From NCBI RefSeq assembly GCF_024169515.1, contig NZ_JAMKCQ010000001.1, positions 3,782,001-3,846,000 of the forward strand: a stretch of DNA of 64,000 nucleotides. Direction: 5' to 3'. This document shows positions 20,515 to 28,955 of the stretch, piece after piece. How positions within the stretch are numbered: position 1 is the stretch's first letter; each line of letters opens with the position of its first letter. The position numbers were made by a program, and so were the translations under genes. The DNA is from Erwinia aphidicola. Its GTDB lineage: Bacteria; Pseudomonadota; Gammaproteobacteria; Enterobacterales; Enterobacteriaceae. The notes below the pieces were generated by a model. It ran no database searches and was not told where the DNA came from. It saw only the letters and a program-made list of their open reading frames with translations.

Positions 20515-22869
20515 TTATCTAAAACGGGCAATCGGATTGTGCAATACGCCGGAAAACTTCAGGTTCTCTGCCGGATCGGCCAGATTGATCATCTGCTGAT
20601 TGTTCGCCAGCTGCAGGCGGTTAAGGCAGGAGCGCTGGAACGTATCGGCAAACAGATCGTAGCGCGCAAACTTGCGGGCAAACTGTGGATGCGCCTGCTG
20701 ATACTCCTGCACGCAGTGAGCCACGGCCTGCCAGAAACGCGCTTCGGGTAGCGTGCCGGATTGGTCGAGAATGGCGCTGACAAAGCGGAAGATGCAGTCG
20801 AAGACGTCGGTGAAGATCGACAGCAGCTTTAGCGGCTCCGGCACGTCCACCGCCAGGCGCTGCACGTTATCCGGCAGCTCGGCATCCGGGTTCATCACCG
20901 CAATCTCTTCGCCGATATCTTTCATATAGGCGCTGACCGGAATATTGTTCTGCAGCAGCAGGATCAGGTTCTCGCCGTGTGGCATAAATACCAGGTCGTG
21001 CTGATAGAAGCAGTGCAGTAGCGGACTGAGGTAGCAGCGCAGATAACGCGCGACCCAGTCGGCCGCGTCGAGGCCTGAATCGGCAATCAGCGCAGGCAGC
21101 AGCGGCTGCTGGTTGGCATCAAGGTGCAGGAATGATGCCATGGTCATCAGCCGCTGGCCGGGCTGCAGCTGTGCCATCGGGTTATCGCGCCACAGGGCGG
21201 CAAACATCTTCTTGTAGGCCGAGTCGCCGCTGATGGCCTGCTCGTAATAGCGGTTGTGATAGCCGATAGCCGCCACTTCGCGCAGGATGCGGAAATCGCA
21301 CTGCTGCAGCCAGCGGTCATTTTTCACCAGCTCTGCCAGCCAGTGATTGATCGCCGGGGTGGTCGCCATGTAGTACGGCGACAGGCCGCGCATAAAGCCC
21401 ATATTCAGCACCGACAGCGCGGTTTTAACGTAGCGTTTCGTCGGCTGGCTGCGGTTGAAGAAGGTGCGGATCGACTGCTGCGCCTGATACACATCATCCC
21501 CGCTGCCAAGCCAGATAATATCGCGGGCGGCAATATCGGCGGCAAACACCGTCAGCAGCTTGTTGTACCACTGCCACGGATGGACCGGCATCAGCAGATA
21601 GTCCTGCTGCGCCACGCCCGCCTGGTCAAGCTGCTGATGAAACGCCGCCAGGGTGGCATCGCCCAGCTCATCGCGCATCAGCTGCTGGTACTCCAGCTCA
21701 TCCAGGCTGGCAAAGTGCGCATTGCGGCGATGCACCGCGACCCAGATCAGATTGATCGGCGCGGCAGCTTCCGGTGCATAGGCCAGGTAATCCCGGGCAT
21801 CAAAACCGATGCGGCCATTGTTGGCGACAAAGCAGGGATGGCCTTCGCTCATGGCGGCTTCCACCGTCTGGAAATCGGCGCGAACCAGTTCGGCGCTGCT
21901 GAGGCTGTTTTTTTGCAGCTTGAAGACCGAGCTGCACAGCGTGCTGGTGATCTCCTCCATGTAGGTCGCCAGCAGGCTAGGCGGAATACCGATCTGCTGA
22001 TTGAACTCGACGATAAACTGCAGCGCATCCAGCGGCAGCGGCGCGCCGTTGTTCAGCTTTTGCAGCGACTGCTCGTCGATTGCCCAGTGATCGAGCGCCA
22101 TGCGCCGGGCGCGGAACTGATATTCGCACTCGCTGGCCGGAACGGGCAGGCGATAGCGGTCATCGCCCAGCGCCTGCGGCGTGATAATCAGCTCGTGTGA
22201 GAACTCGGCAATGGCTTTGCGCAGCAGCAGGCGGTTAGCCTGTTCCCAGTGGGGGCCTGGCAGATGGCTGCCGCTCAGCAGCGGGGAAGGGGTGGTCATG
22301 GTCAGCGTCTCCTGTTGCAGTGCCTGTTGGTAATCTTCGCGCTGGCAAAACGCCAGCCACGCGGTTTTGTGTCCCATATCAATCTGGTGCTGGTACTGGA
22401 AGCCGGCACGCTTATTGAGCGGGTGGATCCTGGCGTTATTGACATCCGGTTCGACCACCACGCGCTGGACCTCAGGGCGACTGAACATAAAGTCCATCAC
22501 CACGGTAAACACCTGCCAGCTGAACTGCGGACGCGGCTGAGTAGCGGGGGCGATGAGGATGTGCATCCCGTAGTCGCCGTCGCGCGCCGGATAATACTTA
22601 CCGACTTCATCGCGCTGCGCCTGATAGCACTCGATGAGAAACACCGGTTCGCCGTCGCAGCAGCCAACCAGCGCTGCGTGCGGATCGCTGGCGGTCAGCT
22701 GCTGATAAAACTGGCTGACCTGCTCCAGCGTGTCCTGCTGCATGCCCCAGAAGCGGGCGTAGTCGCGCGTTACCCAGCTGTGGATTACGGCGGCATCTTC
22801 AGGCTGCAGCGGGCGCAGCGAGAACGCTCCCGCCGGACGTGAGGTGGTGAAAATAGCGGATGACAACAT
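20515..22869 (-). CDS. dfoC: Bifunctional desferrioxamine synthetase DfoC
   Basis: Two-domain enzyme of about 784 residues. The N-terminal 190 residues form a GNAT acyltransferase of the AlcB/IucB type (FSLRPLQPEDAAVIHSW, YGMHILIAPA, VVVEPDVNNARIHPLNKRAG) that acylates N-hydroxycadaverine. The remainder is an IucA/IucC-type NIS synthetase (EGHPCFVANNGRIGFDARDY near residue 350, LMPVHPWQWYNKLL near 445, MPHGENLILLLQNN near 640) that condenses and cyclises the units. In other families these are separate DesC and DesD proteins; the fusion is characteristic of Erwinia/Pantoea DfoC. The ATG at 22869 follows CGAGGAGC, 1 base beyond the dfoA stop. Confidence 0.93.
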   Translation of the reverse strand: MLSSAIFTTSRPAGAFSLRPLQPEDAAVIHSWVTRDYARFWGMQQDTLEQVSQFYQQLTASDPHAALVGCCDGEPVFLIECYQAQRDEVGKYYPARDGDYGMHILIAPATQPRPQFSWQVFTVVMDFMFSRPEVQRVVVEPDVNNARIHPLNKRAGFQYQHQIDMGHKTAWLAFCQREDYQQALQQETLTMTTPSPLLSGSHLPGPHWEQANRLLLRKAIAEFSHELIITPQALGDDRYRLPVPASECEYQFRARRMALDHWAIDEQSLQKLNNGAPLPLDALQFIVEFNQQIGIPPSLLATYMEEITSTLCSSVFKLQKNSLSSAELVRADFQTVEAAMSEGHPCFVANNGRIGFDARDYLAYAPEAAAPINLIWVAVHRRNAHFASLDELEYQQLMRDELGDATLAAFHQQLDQAGVAQQDYLLMPVHPWQWYNKLLTVFAADIAARDIIWLGSGDDVYQAQQSIRTFFNRSQPTKRYVKTALSVLNMGFMRGLSPYYMATTPAINHWLAELVKNDRWLQQCDFRILREVAAIGYHNRYYEQAISGDSAYKKMFAALWRDNPMAQLQPGQRLMTMASFLHLDANQQPLLPALIADSGLDAADWVARYLRCYLSPLLHCFYQHDLVFMPHGENLILLLQNNIPVSAYMKDIGEEIAVMNPDAELPDNVQRLAVDVPEPLKLLSIFTDVFDCIFRFVSAILDQSGTLPEARFWQAVAHCVQEYQQAHPQFARKFARYDLFADTFQRSCLNRLQLANNQQMINLADPAENLKFSGVLHNPIARFR

Positions 22870-22870
22870 A

Positions 22871-24160
22871 TTACTGCTCCTCGCAGGCGGGGAAGGTCTG
22901 GAAGGCGATGCGGCGCTCAACGGGATAGACTTCCCGCCCGGTCAGTTCGCGGATCAGCACCGAGTTGCGGTAGCACGCCATGCCGAGGTCCGGGGTGACG
23001 AAGCCGTGGGTATGCAGCTCTGCGTTCTGCACAAACACCTGATTGTTGCGGTCGATACTGTAGTTACGCTGCACGTCGTAGCGGCCTTTATCATCCCAGC
23101 GCAGCCGCTGGGCGATCCCCTCAATAAACTGCGGCGGCTGATAGTGATAGCCGGTCGCCATGACGATGCCTTCGCTGCGGCGCGTGTAGCTGCGGTCCTG
23201 CTCCTGCTGATGCAGCGTTAGCTCAAATTCGCCCTGCGGCAACCAGCGCAGAGCGGTGAGGGCCGAGTGGGTAAACAGATTGACGTCAAGCGTACCGTCC
23301 AGCTGCTTAACGTACATCAGGTCATAAATCGCGTTAATCAGCTCGCTGTTGATGCCTTTATAGAGGTTCTTATGCTGGGCGTTGAGGCTATCGCGCTTCT
23401 CCGCAGGCAGCTGGTGGAAGTAATCCACCCACTCCGGCGAGGTCATCTCCAGCGTCAGCTTGCTGTACTCCAGCGGGTAGAAGCGCGGGGCGCGGGTCAC
23501 CCAGTTGAGCTGGTAGCCAAATTTATCGATGTCGCCCAGCAGGTCATAGTAGATCTCCGCCGCGCTCTGGCCGCTGCCGAGTACGGTAATCGAACGCTTC
23601 TGCTGCAGCTGGGCTTTGTTCACCAGGTACTGGCTGGAGTGCGTCAGGCGCTGCTGATGCGGCTTGCTGCACTCCGGTAGCCAGGCCTGCGGGCCGGTGC
23701 CCAACACCAGGCGGCGCGTCAGCCACTGCTGGCGCTCCCCGCTGCGGCTGTCGTGGCTGCGCACGCGGTAGCACTGCAGCGGCTCATCCCAGCTGACGTC
23801 ATCAACCCGGCTGTTCCAGCGCAGATTAGTCAGCTGAGCGGCGGCCCACTGGCAGTACAGGTTGTACTCTTTGCGCATCAGGAAGAAATCTTCGCGGATG
23901 TAAAATGAGTAAATCTTGCCCTGCTGCTTCATGTAGTTGAGCAGGCTGAAGCGGCTGGTGGGGTCAGCCAGCGTTACCAGGTCGGCCATAAACGGCGTCT
24001 GCAGATGCGCGCTCTCCAGCATCATGCCGGTGTGCCAGTCGAAGCCGGGATTCTGATCGAGGAAGATGCCATCGAGATCCTCCAGCGGCTCGGTCAGGCA
24101 GGCAAGGCTGAGGTTGAACGGTCCGATGCCAATGCCGATAAAATCGTAAATTTTACTCAT
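22871..24160 (-). CDS. dfoA: Cadaverine N-monooxygenase DfoA
   Basis: FAD- and NADPH-dependent N-hydroxylase of the IucD/DesB family, 429 residues, converting cadaverine to N-hydroxycadaverine. The FAD site is IGIGIGPFNLSLACL at the N-terminus, the NADPH site VLGSGQSAAEIYYDLL near residue 205, and the C-terminal family block includes VMATGYHYQPP. AGGAGG precedes the start. It overlaps dfoJ by 8 bases and abuts dfoC, giving the operon order J-A-C. Confidence 0.94.
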   Translation of the reverse strand: MSKIYDFIGIGIGPFNLSLACLTEPLEDLDGIFLDQNPGFDWHTGMMLESAHLQTPFMADLVTLADPTSRFSLLNYMKQQGKIYSFYIREDFFLMRKEYNLYCQWAAAQLTNLRWNSRVDDVSWDEPLQCYRVRSHDSRSGERQQWLTRRLVLGTGPQAWLPECSKPHQQRLTHSSQYLVNKAQLQQKRSITVLGSGQSAAEIYYDLLGDIDKFGYQLNWVTRAPRFYPLEYSKLTLEMTSPEWVDYFHQLPAEKRDSLNAQHKNLYKGINSELINAIYDLMYVKQLDGTLDVNLFTHSALTALRWLPQGEFELTLHQQEQDRSYTRRSEGIVMATGYHYQPPQFIEGIAQRLRWDDKGRYDVQRNYSIDRNNQVFVQNAELHTHGFVTPDLGMACYRNSVLIRELTGREVYPVERRIAFQTFPACEEQ

Positions 24161-25694
24161 GATGCTGGCCTCCTGTGCGCGGCTGGCTGAGCAGCTCGCG
24201 CCCGTAATGAACGATAAGCGCGAGGGTATCCTGCAGGTCAGCGAGGGTGGTATTGGGGTTGAGCAGGGTGATTTTCAGATACTGACGGCCATCCACTTTG
24301 GTTCCGGCGACTACGGCATTGCCAGAGCGGAACAGCGCCTTGCGCACCCCGGTATTCAGCTCATCGAGCTGCGCATCGCTGTAGCCTGCTTTCGGCACCA
24401 GACGAAACACCTGAGTGGTCAGTTCGGGGGCGTGCAGCACCTCCATCACCGGGTGATCGCGCAGCAGCTGGTGCGCCTGCTGACAGCGCTCCAGCAGGCC
24501 GTCAAATGCGCTGCCGAGCGTTTCTGCGCCCATAATGCGCAGCGTCAGCCACATTTTCAGCGCGTCGAAGCGGCGGGTGGTTTGAATGCTTTTATTCACC
24601 AGATTTGGCGTGCCTTCCTGCTGCGCGCTGAGCGGGTTCAGGTAGTCGGCGTGATGCGTGACGTGGCGCAGATGGCGTTTATCGCGCACCATGAAGGCGC
24701 CGCAGCTGACGGTCTGGAAGAAGGATTTGTGATAATCCACCGTCACCGAGTCCGCCAGTTCAATGCCCTCCAGCCGCTCGCGGTGCAGGTTTGACACCAG
24801 CAGCCCGCAGCCGTAGGCGGCGTCGACGTGCATCCATAGCCCGTAGCGGCGGCTGAGTGCGGCAATGGCGGGCAGGGGATCGATACTGCCAAAATCGGTG
24901 GTGCCACTGGTGGCGACCACGGCAATCGGGATTAATCCCTGCTGCAGACAGGCTTCAATCTCGCGCTGCAGCTCCCCGGCATCCATACGGAACTTGTCAT
25001 CGTGCGCCACCGGGATCACCGCGTCGTAGCCTAATCCCAGCAGCGCTGCGGATTTTTGAATGCTGAAGTGGCTGAGGCCGGAAGTGAAAATGCGCCATTT
25101 ACTGGCGTCGGCAGGTAGCCCGTTCTGCTTGATGGTGCGCCCGGGGTGGCTGCGCTCGTACCCGCTGTCACGCGCCAGCAGCATCGCCATCAGGTTTGAC
25201 TGCGTGCCGCCGCTGGTGAAGATGCCGTCGGCGCTGGCGGGCAGGCCACAGCGCTTCAGCGTCCAGTCGATCACCTTCTGTTCAATCAGCGTGGCGCCAG
25301 CGCTCTGATCCCAGGTATCTACCGAGCTGTTCACGGCGGCCATCAGCTGTTCGGCCAGCAGGGAAGGGAGCACCACCGGACAGTTGAGGTGGGCAATGTA
25401 TTTGGGATGGTGGAACCACACGGCATCCTTCAGCCACAGCTGCTGCAGTTCAGCCAGCGCGGACTCCTCGTCACCCAGTGGCCGGTCGAGGTCGACGCTG
25501 GCGAACGCCGGAGCCAGCTCATGCGGCAGGATGCCGCTAAAGGGTTTTTCCACATTGTGCAAGGTACTGGCAATCAGCGCGACTGCCCGCTCGGTCTGGC
25601 GTGAGTACGCTTGCAGCTGCGCATCATTGAAAATAAATTTTTCCGGCGGCAGAGAAGATGCCTCTGACTGTGCGGTTTGCGAACGAAAGACCAT
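24153..25694 (-). CDS. dfoJ: Lysine decarboxylase DfoJ
   Basis: PLP-dependent group II decarboxylase (DesA-like), about 513 residues, making cadaverine from lysine as the first desferrioxamine step. Cofactor residues are visible in MHVDAAYGCGLLVSN (Asp binding the pyridine nitrogen) and the PLP lysine in SVTVDYHKSFFQTVSCGAF. GIFTSGGTQSNLMAMLLARD near residue 160 is also typical. The ATG at 25694 follows AAGGTG; a GTG at 25703 is in frame but has no ribosome site. It is the first gene of the operon, behind a leader of roughly 210 bases. Confidence 0.93.
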   Translation of the reverse strand: MVFRSQTAQSEASSLPPEKFIFNDAQLQAYSRQTERAVALIASTLHNVEKPFSGILPHELAPAFASVDLDRPLGDEESALAELQQLWLKDAVWFHHPKYIAHLNCPVVLPSLLAEQLMAAVNSSVDTWDQSAGATLIEQKVIDWTLKRCGLPASADGIFTSGGTQSNLMAMLLARDSGYERSHPGRTIKQNGLPADASKWRIFTSGLSHFSIQKSAALLGLGYDAVIPVAHDDKFRMDAGELQREIEACLQQGLIPIAVVATSGTTDFGSIDPLPAIAALSRRYGLWMHVDAAYGCGLLVSNLHRERLEGIELADSVTVDYHKSFFQTVSCGAFMVRDKRHLRHVTHHADYLNPLSAQQEGTPNLVNKSIQTTRRFDALKMWLTLRIMGAETLGSAFDGLLERCQQAHQLLRDHPVMEVLHAPELTTQVFRLVPKAGYSDAQLDELNTGVRKALFRSGNAVVAGTKVDGRQYLKITLLNPNTTLADLQDTLALIVHYGRELLSQPRTGGQHHE

Positions 25695-25703
25695 ACCGGT
25701 CAC

Positions 25704-25914
25704 CTTTTTTTGCGTAAAGAAGTCCAGCCGTCATATTTTTCTGACAGCACGATCCGCCTGACGCGCTGCGTCAGTTCAGTATGTTTAATGTTTTTTGCCG
25801 GTAGCGTTTTTCCGGTCAATAGGTTAAAGCGTGGGCTTTAGCGATATGGGATAATAAAACTCCTTTTTGTGGGGTTTAAACCGCTTTTAATGTCGTAATA
25901 GTAATGTGAATGAG
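25704..25914 (-). other. Long 5' leader of dfoJAC
   Basis: About 210 bases between the predicted transcription start (near 25908) and dfoJ. It holds small hairpins: TAAAGC / GCTTTA at 25825-25840 and TGACGC / GCGTCA at 25759-25773. No ATG-initiated small ORF with a ribosome site is evident. Its length suggests possible post-transcriptional control, but no known riboswitch is recognised. Confidence 0.4.
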
Positions 25915-25942
25915 ATTATAAATAGTAATTATTATCATTCAA
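25915..25942 (-). promoter_or_regulatory. dfoJAC promoter with overlapping Fur-like box
   Basis: Minus-strand -35 TTGAAT (25937-25942), 16-base spacer and perfect -10 TATAAT (25915-25920). The 19 bases at 25924-25942 (complement) match the Fur consensus at about 13 of 19 positions, including an unbroken AATGATAAT. Iron-bound Fur would cover the promoter, fitting a siderophore operon. Confidence 0.7.
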
Positions 25943-25989
25943 CAGATTTAATGTGACAAAGGTTGCATAAGCAAACCTAATATCATGAG

Positions 25990-26005
25990 TGTGATCTGCG
26001 TCACA
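25990..26005 (-). promoter_or_regulatory. CRP-type palindrome upstream of dfoJAC
   Basis: TGTGATCTGCGTCACA is a perfect TGTGA-N6-TCACA site. Its centre is about 90 bases upstream of the predicted dfoJ start point, close to the -92 helical position of class I CRP activation. The only other nearby gene end is pykA, which terminates at 26115, so dfoJAC is the likely target. Confidence 0.6.
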
Positions 26006-26080
26006 AAAAAAGTGTTTTATAGGTGAAAAATATTTTGTGCGGGGAGATAAAGAGTCAGGATGGCGGCACGACTGCCTGGA

Positions 26081-26115
26081 GAAAATGAGAAAGATTGGGC
26101 CTGAGCGGCCCAATC
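26081..26115 (-). terminator. Terminator after pykA
   Basis: Nine-base stem GATTGGGCC / GGCCCAATC (26107-26115 with 26093-26101), then TTTCTCATTTT on the minus strand. The T tract is interrupted. Confidence 0.7.
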
Positions 26116-26125
26116 GGATGGCGGA

Positions 26126-27568
26126 TTACTCGACGCGCAGTACGCGGCTGGTATTGGTGGTGCCGGTGGTGCTCATCACATCACCCTGAGTGACGATCAC
26201 CAGATCGCCCGACATCAGGAAACCTTTTTCACGCAGCAGGTTAATGGCGTCGTGCGCTGCCGCTACGCCATCATTGTTGCTGTCAAAGAACACTGGCGTC
26301 ACGCCGCGATAGAGCGCGGTCAGGTTCAGAGTGCGCTCGTGGCGCGACATGGCGAAGATCGGCAGGCCGGAGGTGATACGCGAGGTCATCAGTGCGGTAC
26401 GACCGGATTCGGTCATGGTGATAATCGCGGTAACGCCCTGCAGATGGTTGGCGGCATACATCGCCGACATGGCAATCGCTTCTTCGATGTTGTCGAACTG
26501 CACGTCGAGGCGGTGCTTGGAGACGTTAATGCTGGGGATTTTCTCCGCGCCCAGGCACACTTTCGCCATTGCTGAAACGGTTTCCGCCGGATACTGTCCC
26601 GCTGCGGTTTCGGCCGACAGCATCACGGCATCGGTGCCGTCCAGTACGGCGTTCGCCACGTCCATCACCTCTGCACGGGTAGGCATTGGGTTAGTGATCA
26701 TCGATTCCATCATCTGGGTCGCGGTGATCACGGAGCGGTTGAGCTGGCGCGCACGACGGATCAGCGCTTTCTGAATACCGACCAGTTCCGGATCGCCGAT
26801 TTCAACCCCCAGATCCCCCCTGGCGACCATGACCACATCAGAGGCGAGAATGATGTCATCCATCGCTTCCTGGCTGGCAACGGCTTCGGCACGCTCAACT
26901 TTGGAGACGATTTTCGCTTCGCAGCCCGCTTCACGCGCCAGGCGGCGCGCATAGTTCAGGTCTTCTCCGCAGCGCGGGAAGGAGACGGCAAGGTAATCAA
27001 CGCCGATTTTGGCTGCGGTCAGAATGTCAGCCTTATCTTTTTCCGTCAGCGCTTCAGCAGACAGGCCGCCGCCGAGCTTGTTGATGCCTTTATTATTAGA
27101 TAGCGGGCCGCCAACGGTCACTTCGGTAAACACCTTCATGCCCTGGACTTCCAGCACTTTCAGCTGCACGCGACCATCATCCAGCAGCAGAATATCCCCC
27201 GGGACAACGTCAGCCGGCAGGCCTTTATAGTCAATACCGACTTTTTCACGGTCGCCTTCACCTTTACCGAGGCTGGCATCCAGCAGGAAGCGTTCGCCGA
27301 TATTCAGGAACACTTTGCCCTCTTTGAAGGTTGAAACACGAATTTTAGGGCCCTGAAGGTCACCCAGAATCGCCACATGCCGCCCCAGCTTAGCCGCAAT
27401 TTCACGCACTTTATCTGCACGCATCTGGTGATCTTCTGCTGTGCCATGTGAGAAGTTCAGACGAACGACATTGGCGCCCGCCGCGATGACTTTTTCAAGG
27501 TTGTTATCGCGATCGGTGGCGGGCCCCAAAGTGGTTACGATCTTGGTTCTTCTGAGACGTCTTGACAT
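26126..27568 (-). CDS. pykA: Pyruvate kinase II
   Basis: Converts phosphoenolpyruvate and ADP to pyruvate and ATP, 480 residues. The N-terminus [20 protein letters not shown] matches the PykA isozyme. [12 protein letters not shown] near residue 35, [12 protein letters not shown] near 75, [12 protein letters not shown] near 250 and [19 protein letters not shown] near 280 are catalytic and metal-binding segments. The ATG at 27568 follows ACGGAG; the frame remains open upstream without support. hexR lies upstream on the same strand. Confidence 0.97.
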   Translation of the reverse strand: MSRRLRRTKIVTTLGPATDRDNNLEKVIAAGANVVRLNFSHGTAEDHQMRADKVREIAAKLGRHVAILGDLQGPKIRVSTFKEGKVFLNIGERFLLDASLGKGEGDREKVGIDYKGLPADVVPGDILLLDDGRVQLKVLEVQGMKVFTEVTVGGPLSNNKGINKLGGGLSAEALTEKDKADILTAAKIGVDYLAVSFPRCGEDLNYARRLAREAGCEAKIVSKVERAEAVASQEAMDDIILASDVVMVARGDLGVEIGDPELVGIQKALIRRARQLNRSVITATQMMESMITNPMPTRAEVMDVANAVLDGTDAVMLSAETAAGQYPAETVSAMAKVCLGAEKIPSINVSKHRLDVQFDNIEEAIAMSAMYAANHLQGVTAIITMTESGRTALMTSRITSGLPIFAMSRHERTLNLTALYRGVTPVFFDSNNDGVAAAHDAINLLREKGFLMSGDLVIVTQGDVMSTTGTTNTSRVLRVE

Positions 27569-27696
27569 GTATAACTCCGTTGACTTTGAGTGTGGTGTTG
27601 CGGGAGCAAGCACTACTTAGGCTGTATCTCTAGTTATATGATATGGGCCAGATGAATTCGACCCTTTACCGTCGTTACTGATTAAAAAACGGTTAA

Positions 27697-28569
27697 TTAC
27701 TGGCGCGTCAGAGCAGAAATCAGGCTCTCTTTCTCGAAGCGTGAATCCTTGAGGGCTTCTTTCACCCGCTTCAGGTTATCGCGAAATTTCGCCCCGCGCC
27801 GCAGGGTGAAACCGGTGGCCAGAACGTCAATCAGGGTGAGCTGCGCCAGTCTGGAAACCATTGGCATATAGATATCGGTGTCTTCGGGAACGTCCAGCGT
27901 CAGAGCCAGTGTGGCCTCGCGGGCAAGTGGCGAGCCGGGAGAGGTGATAGCCAGCACGGTGGCATCATTTTCACGGGCCAGCATTGCCAGTTCGACCATA
28001 CTTTTGGTGCGCCCGGTATGGGAGATCAGCACCATCACATCGCCTTCACCGCTGTTCATACAGCTCATGCGCTGCATCACAATATCATCTGAATAGATGA
28101 CGGGGACATTGAAGCGAAAAAATTTATTCATCGCATCGTGCGCGACAGCGGCGGATGCGCCCAGGCCAAAAAAGGCGATTTTCTTCGACTGGGTGAGCAG
28201 GTCGACCGCGCGATTGACGGCATTAACGTCCAGACTCTGTTTCACCCGGTCGAGACCGGCCATCGCCGATTCGAAAATTTTGCCGGAATAGGACTCGACG
28301 CTGTCATCCTGTTCAACATTACGGCTGACATAGGGCGTGCCGTTTGCCAGGCTTTGAGCCAGCTGGAGTTTAAAATCTGGAAAACCGTTGGCATCCAGAC
28401 GGTGGCAGAAGCGATTAACCGTCGGTTCGCTGACGCCGGCAGCACGTGCCAGCAGCGCAATGCTGGAGTGCATCGCGGTGGCCGGGGAGGCGAGGATCAC
28501 TTCTGCCACCTTGCGTTCGGATTTGCTCAAATTTTCCAGTTGTAACTGAATTTTTTCCAGCATATTCAT
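27697..28569 (-). CDS. hexR: HexR transcriptional regulator
   Basis: RpiR-family repressor of central sugar genes, 290 residues. The N-terminal HTH includes LSKSERKVAEVILASP and VSEPTVNRFCHRLDANGFPD. The C-terminal SIS domain (KIAFFGLGASAAVAHDAMNK, VMVLISHTGRTKSMVELA) senses 2-keto-3-deoxy-6-phosphogluconate in characterised members. It diverges from zwf, its classical target. A 17-base palindrome resembling a HexR site lies 58 bases upstream. Confidence 0.95.
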   Translation of the reverse strand: MNMLEKIQLQLENLSKSERKVAEVILASPATAMHSSIALLARAAGVSEPTVNRFCHRLDANGFPDFKLQLAQSLANGTPYVSRNVEQDDSVESYSGKIFESAMAGLDRVKQSLDVNAVNRAVDLLTQSKKIAFFGLGASAAVAHDAMNKFFRFNVPVIYSDDIVMQRMSCMNSGEGDVMVLISHTGRTKSMVELAMLARENDATVLAITSPGSPLAREATLALTLDVPEDTDIYMPMVSRLAQLTLIDVLATGFTLRRGAKFRDNLKRVKEALKDSRFEKESLISALTRQ

Positions 28570-28955
28570 ATTGCTACCCGCTCATACATTCTGACGATTT
28601 CAATCAAAGGAGAAATCGATGTCATTTTGTAGAGAATATACAATGCGCTACAGGCCCGGTGGCAGTAGCATAACGACAATACTTTACATTTTTTGCCAGA
28701 GTTTGAGCTGTGTCTGATTTTCACAACTGTAATAACAGTAACAAAAATGTCGAAAAATTACGCACAAACTGAGTGCCACCCCCTGAGGTTTGTCACTAAA
28801 TTAGGCATTGGTTGAATACATTGTGCCTGAGTGCGTCCGGCTGGTTTACGCGGACCGGGCAAAAGCAGTACATTGTATTGAAACAAAATTACAATAAGAG
28901 TCTGTCTGACTACGCAATTTTAGGGACAGGCTAATCCTGCAACGAGGAGAATGAA
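28570..28955. other. hexR-zwf divergent control region
   Basis: A 386-base intergenic region without a gene. Besides the HexR-like palindrome at 28627-28643 it contains TTGTA and TTACAA half-sites at 28873-28894, spaced wider than the consensus, close to zwf. I see no confident sigma70 promoter hexamers in either direction and no small ORF. Confidence 0.5.
28627..28643. promoter_or_regulatory. Candidate HexR operator
   Basis: TTGTAGAGAATATACAA is a 17-base palindrome with the TTGTA / TACAA arms and 7-base centre described for HexR sites. It lies 58 bases upstream of hexR, suggesting autoregulation. Confidence 0.5.

Noticed and set aside
28873..28894. TTGTA and TTACAA half-sites before zwf as a HexR operator
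   Set aside because: The spacing is five bases longer than the 17-base consensus; kept only as a remark.
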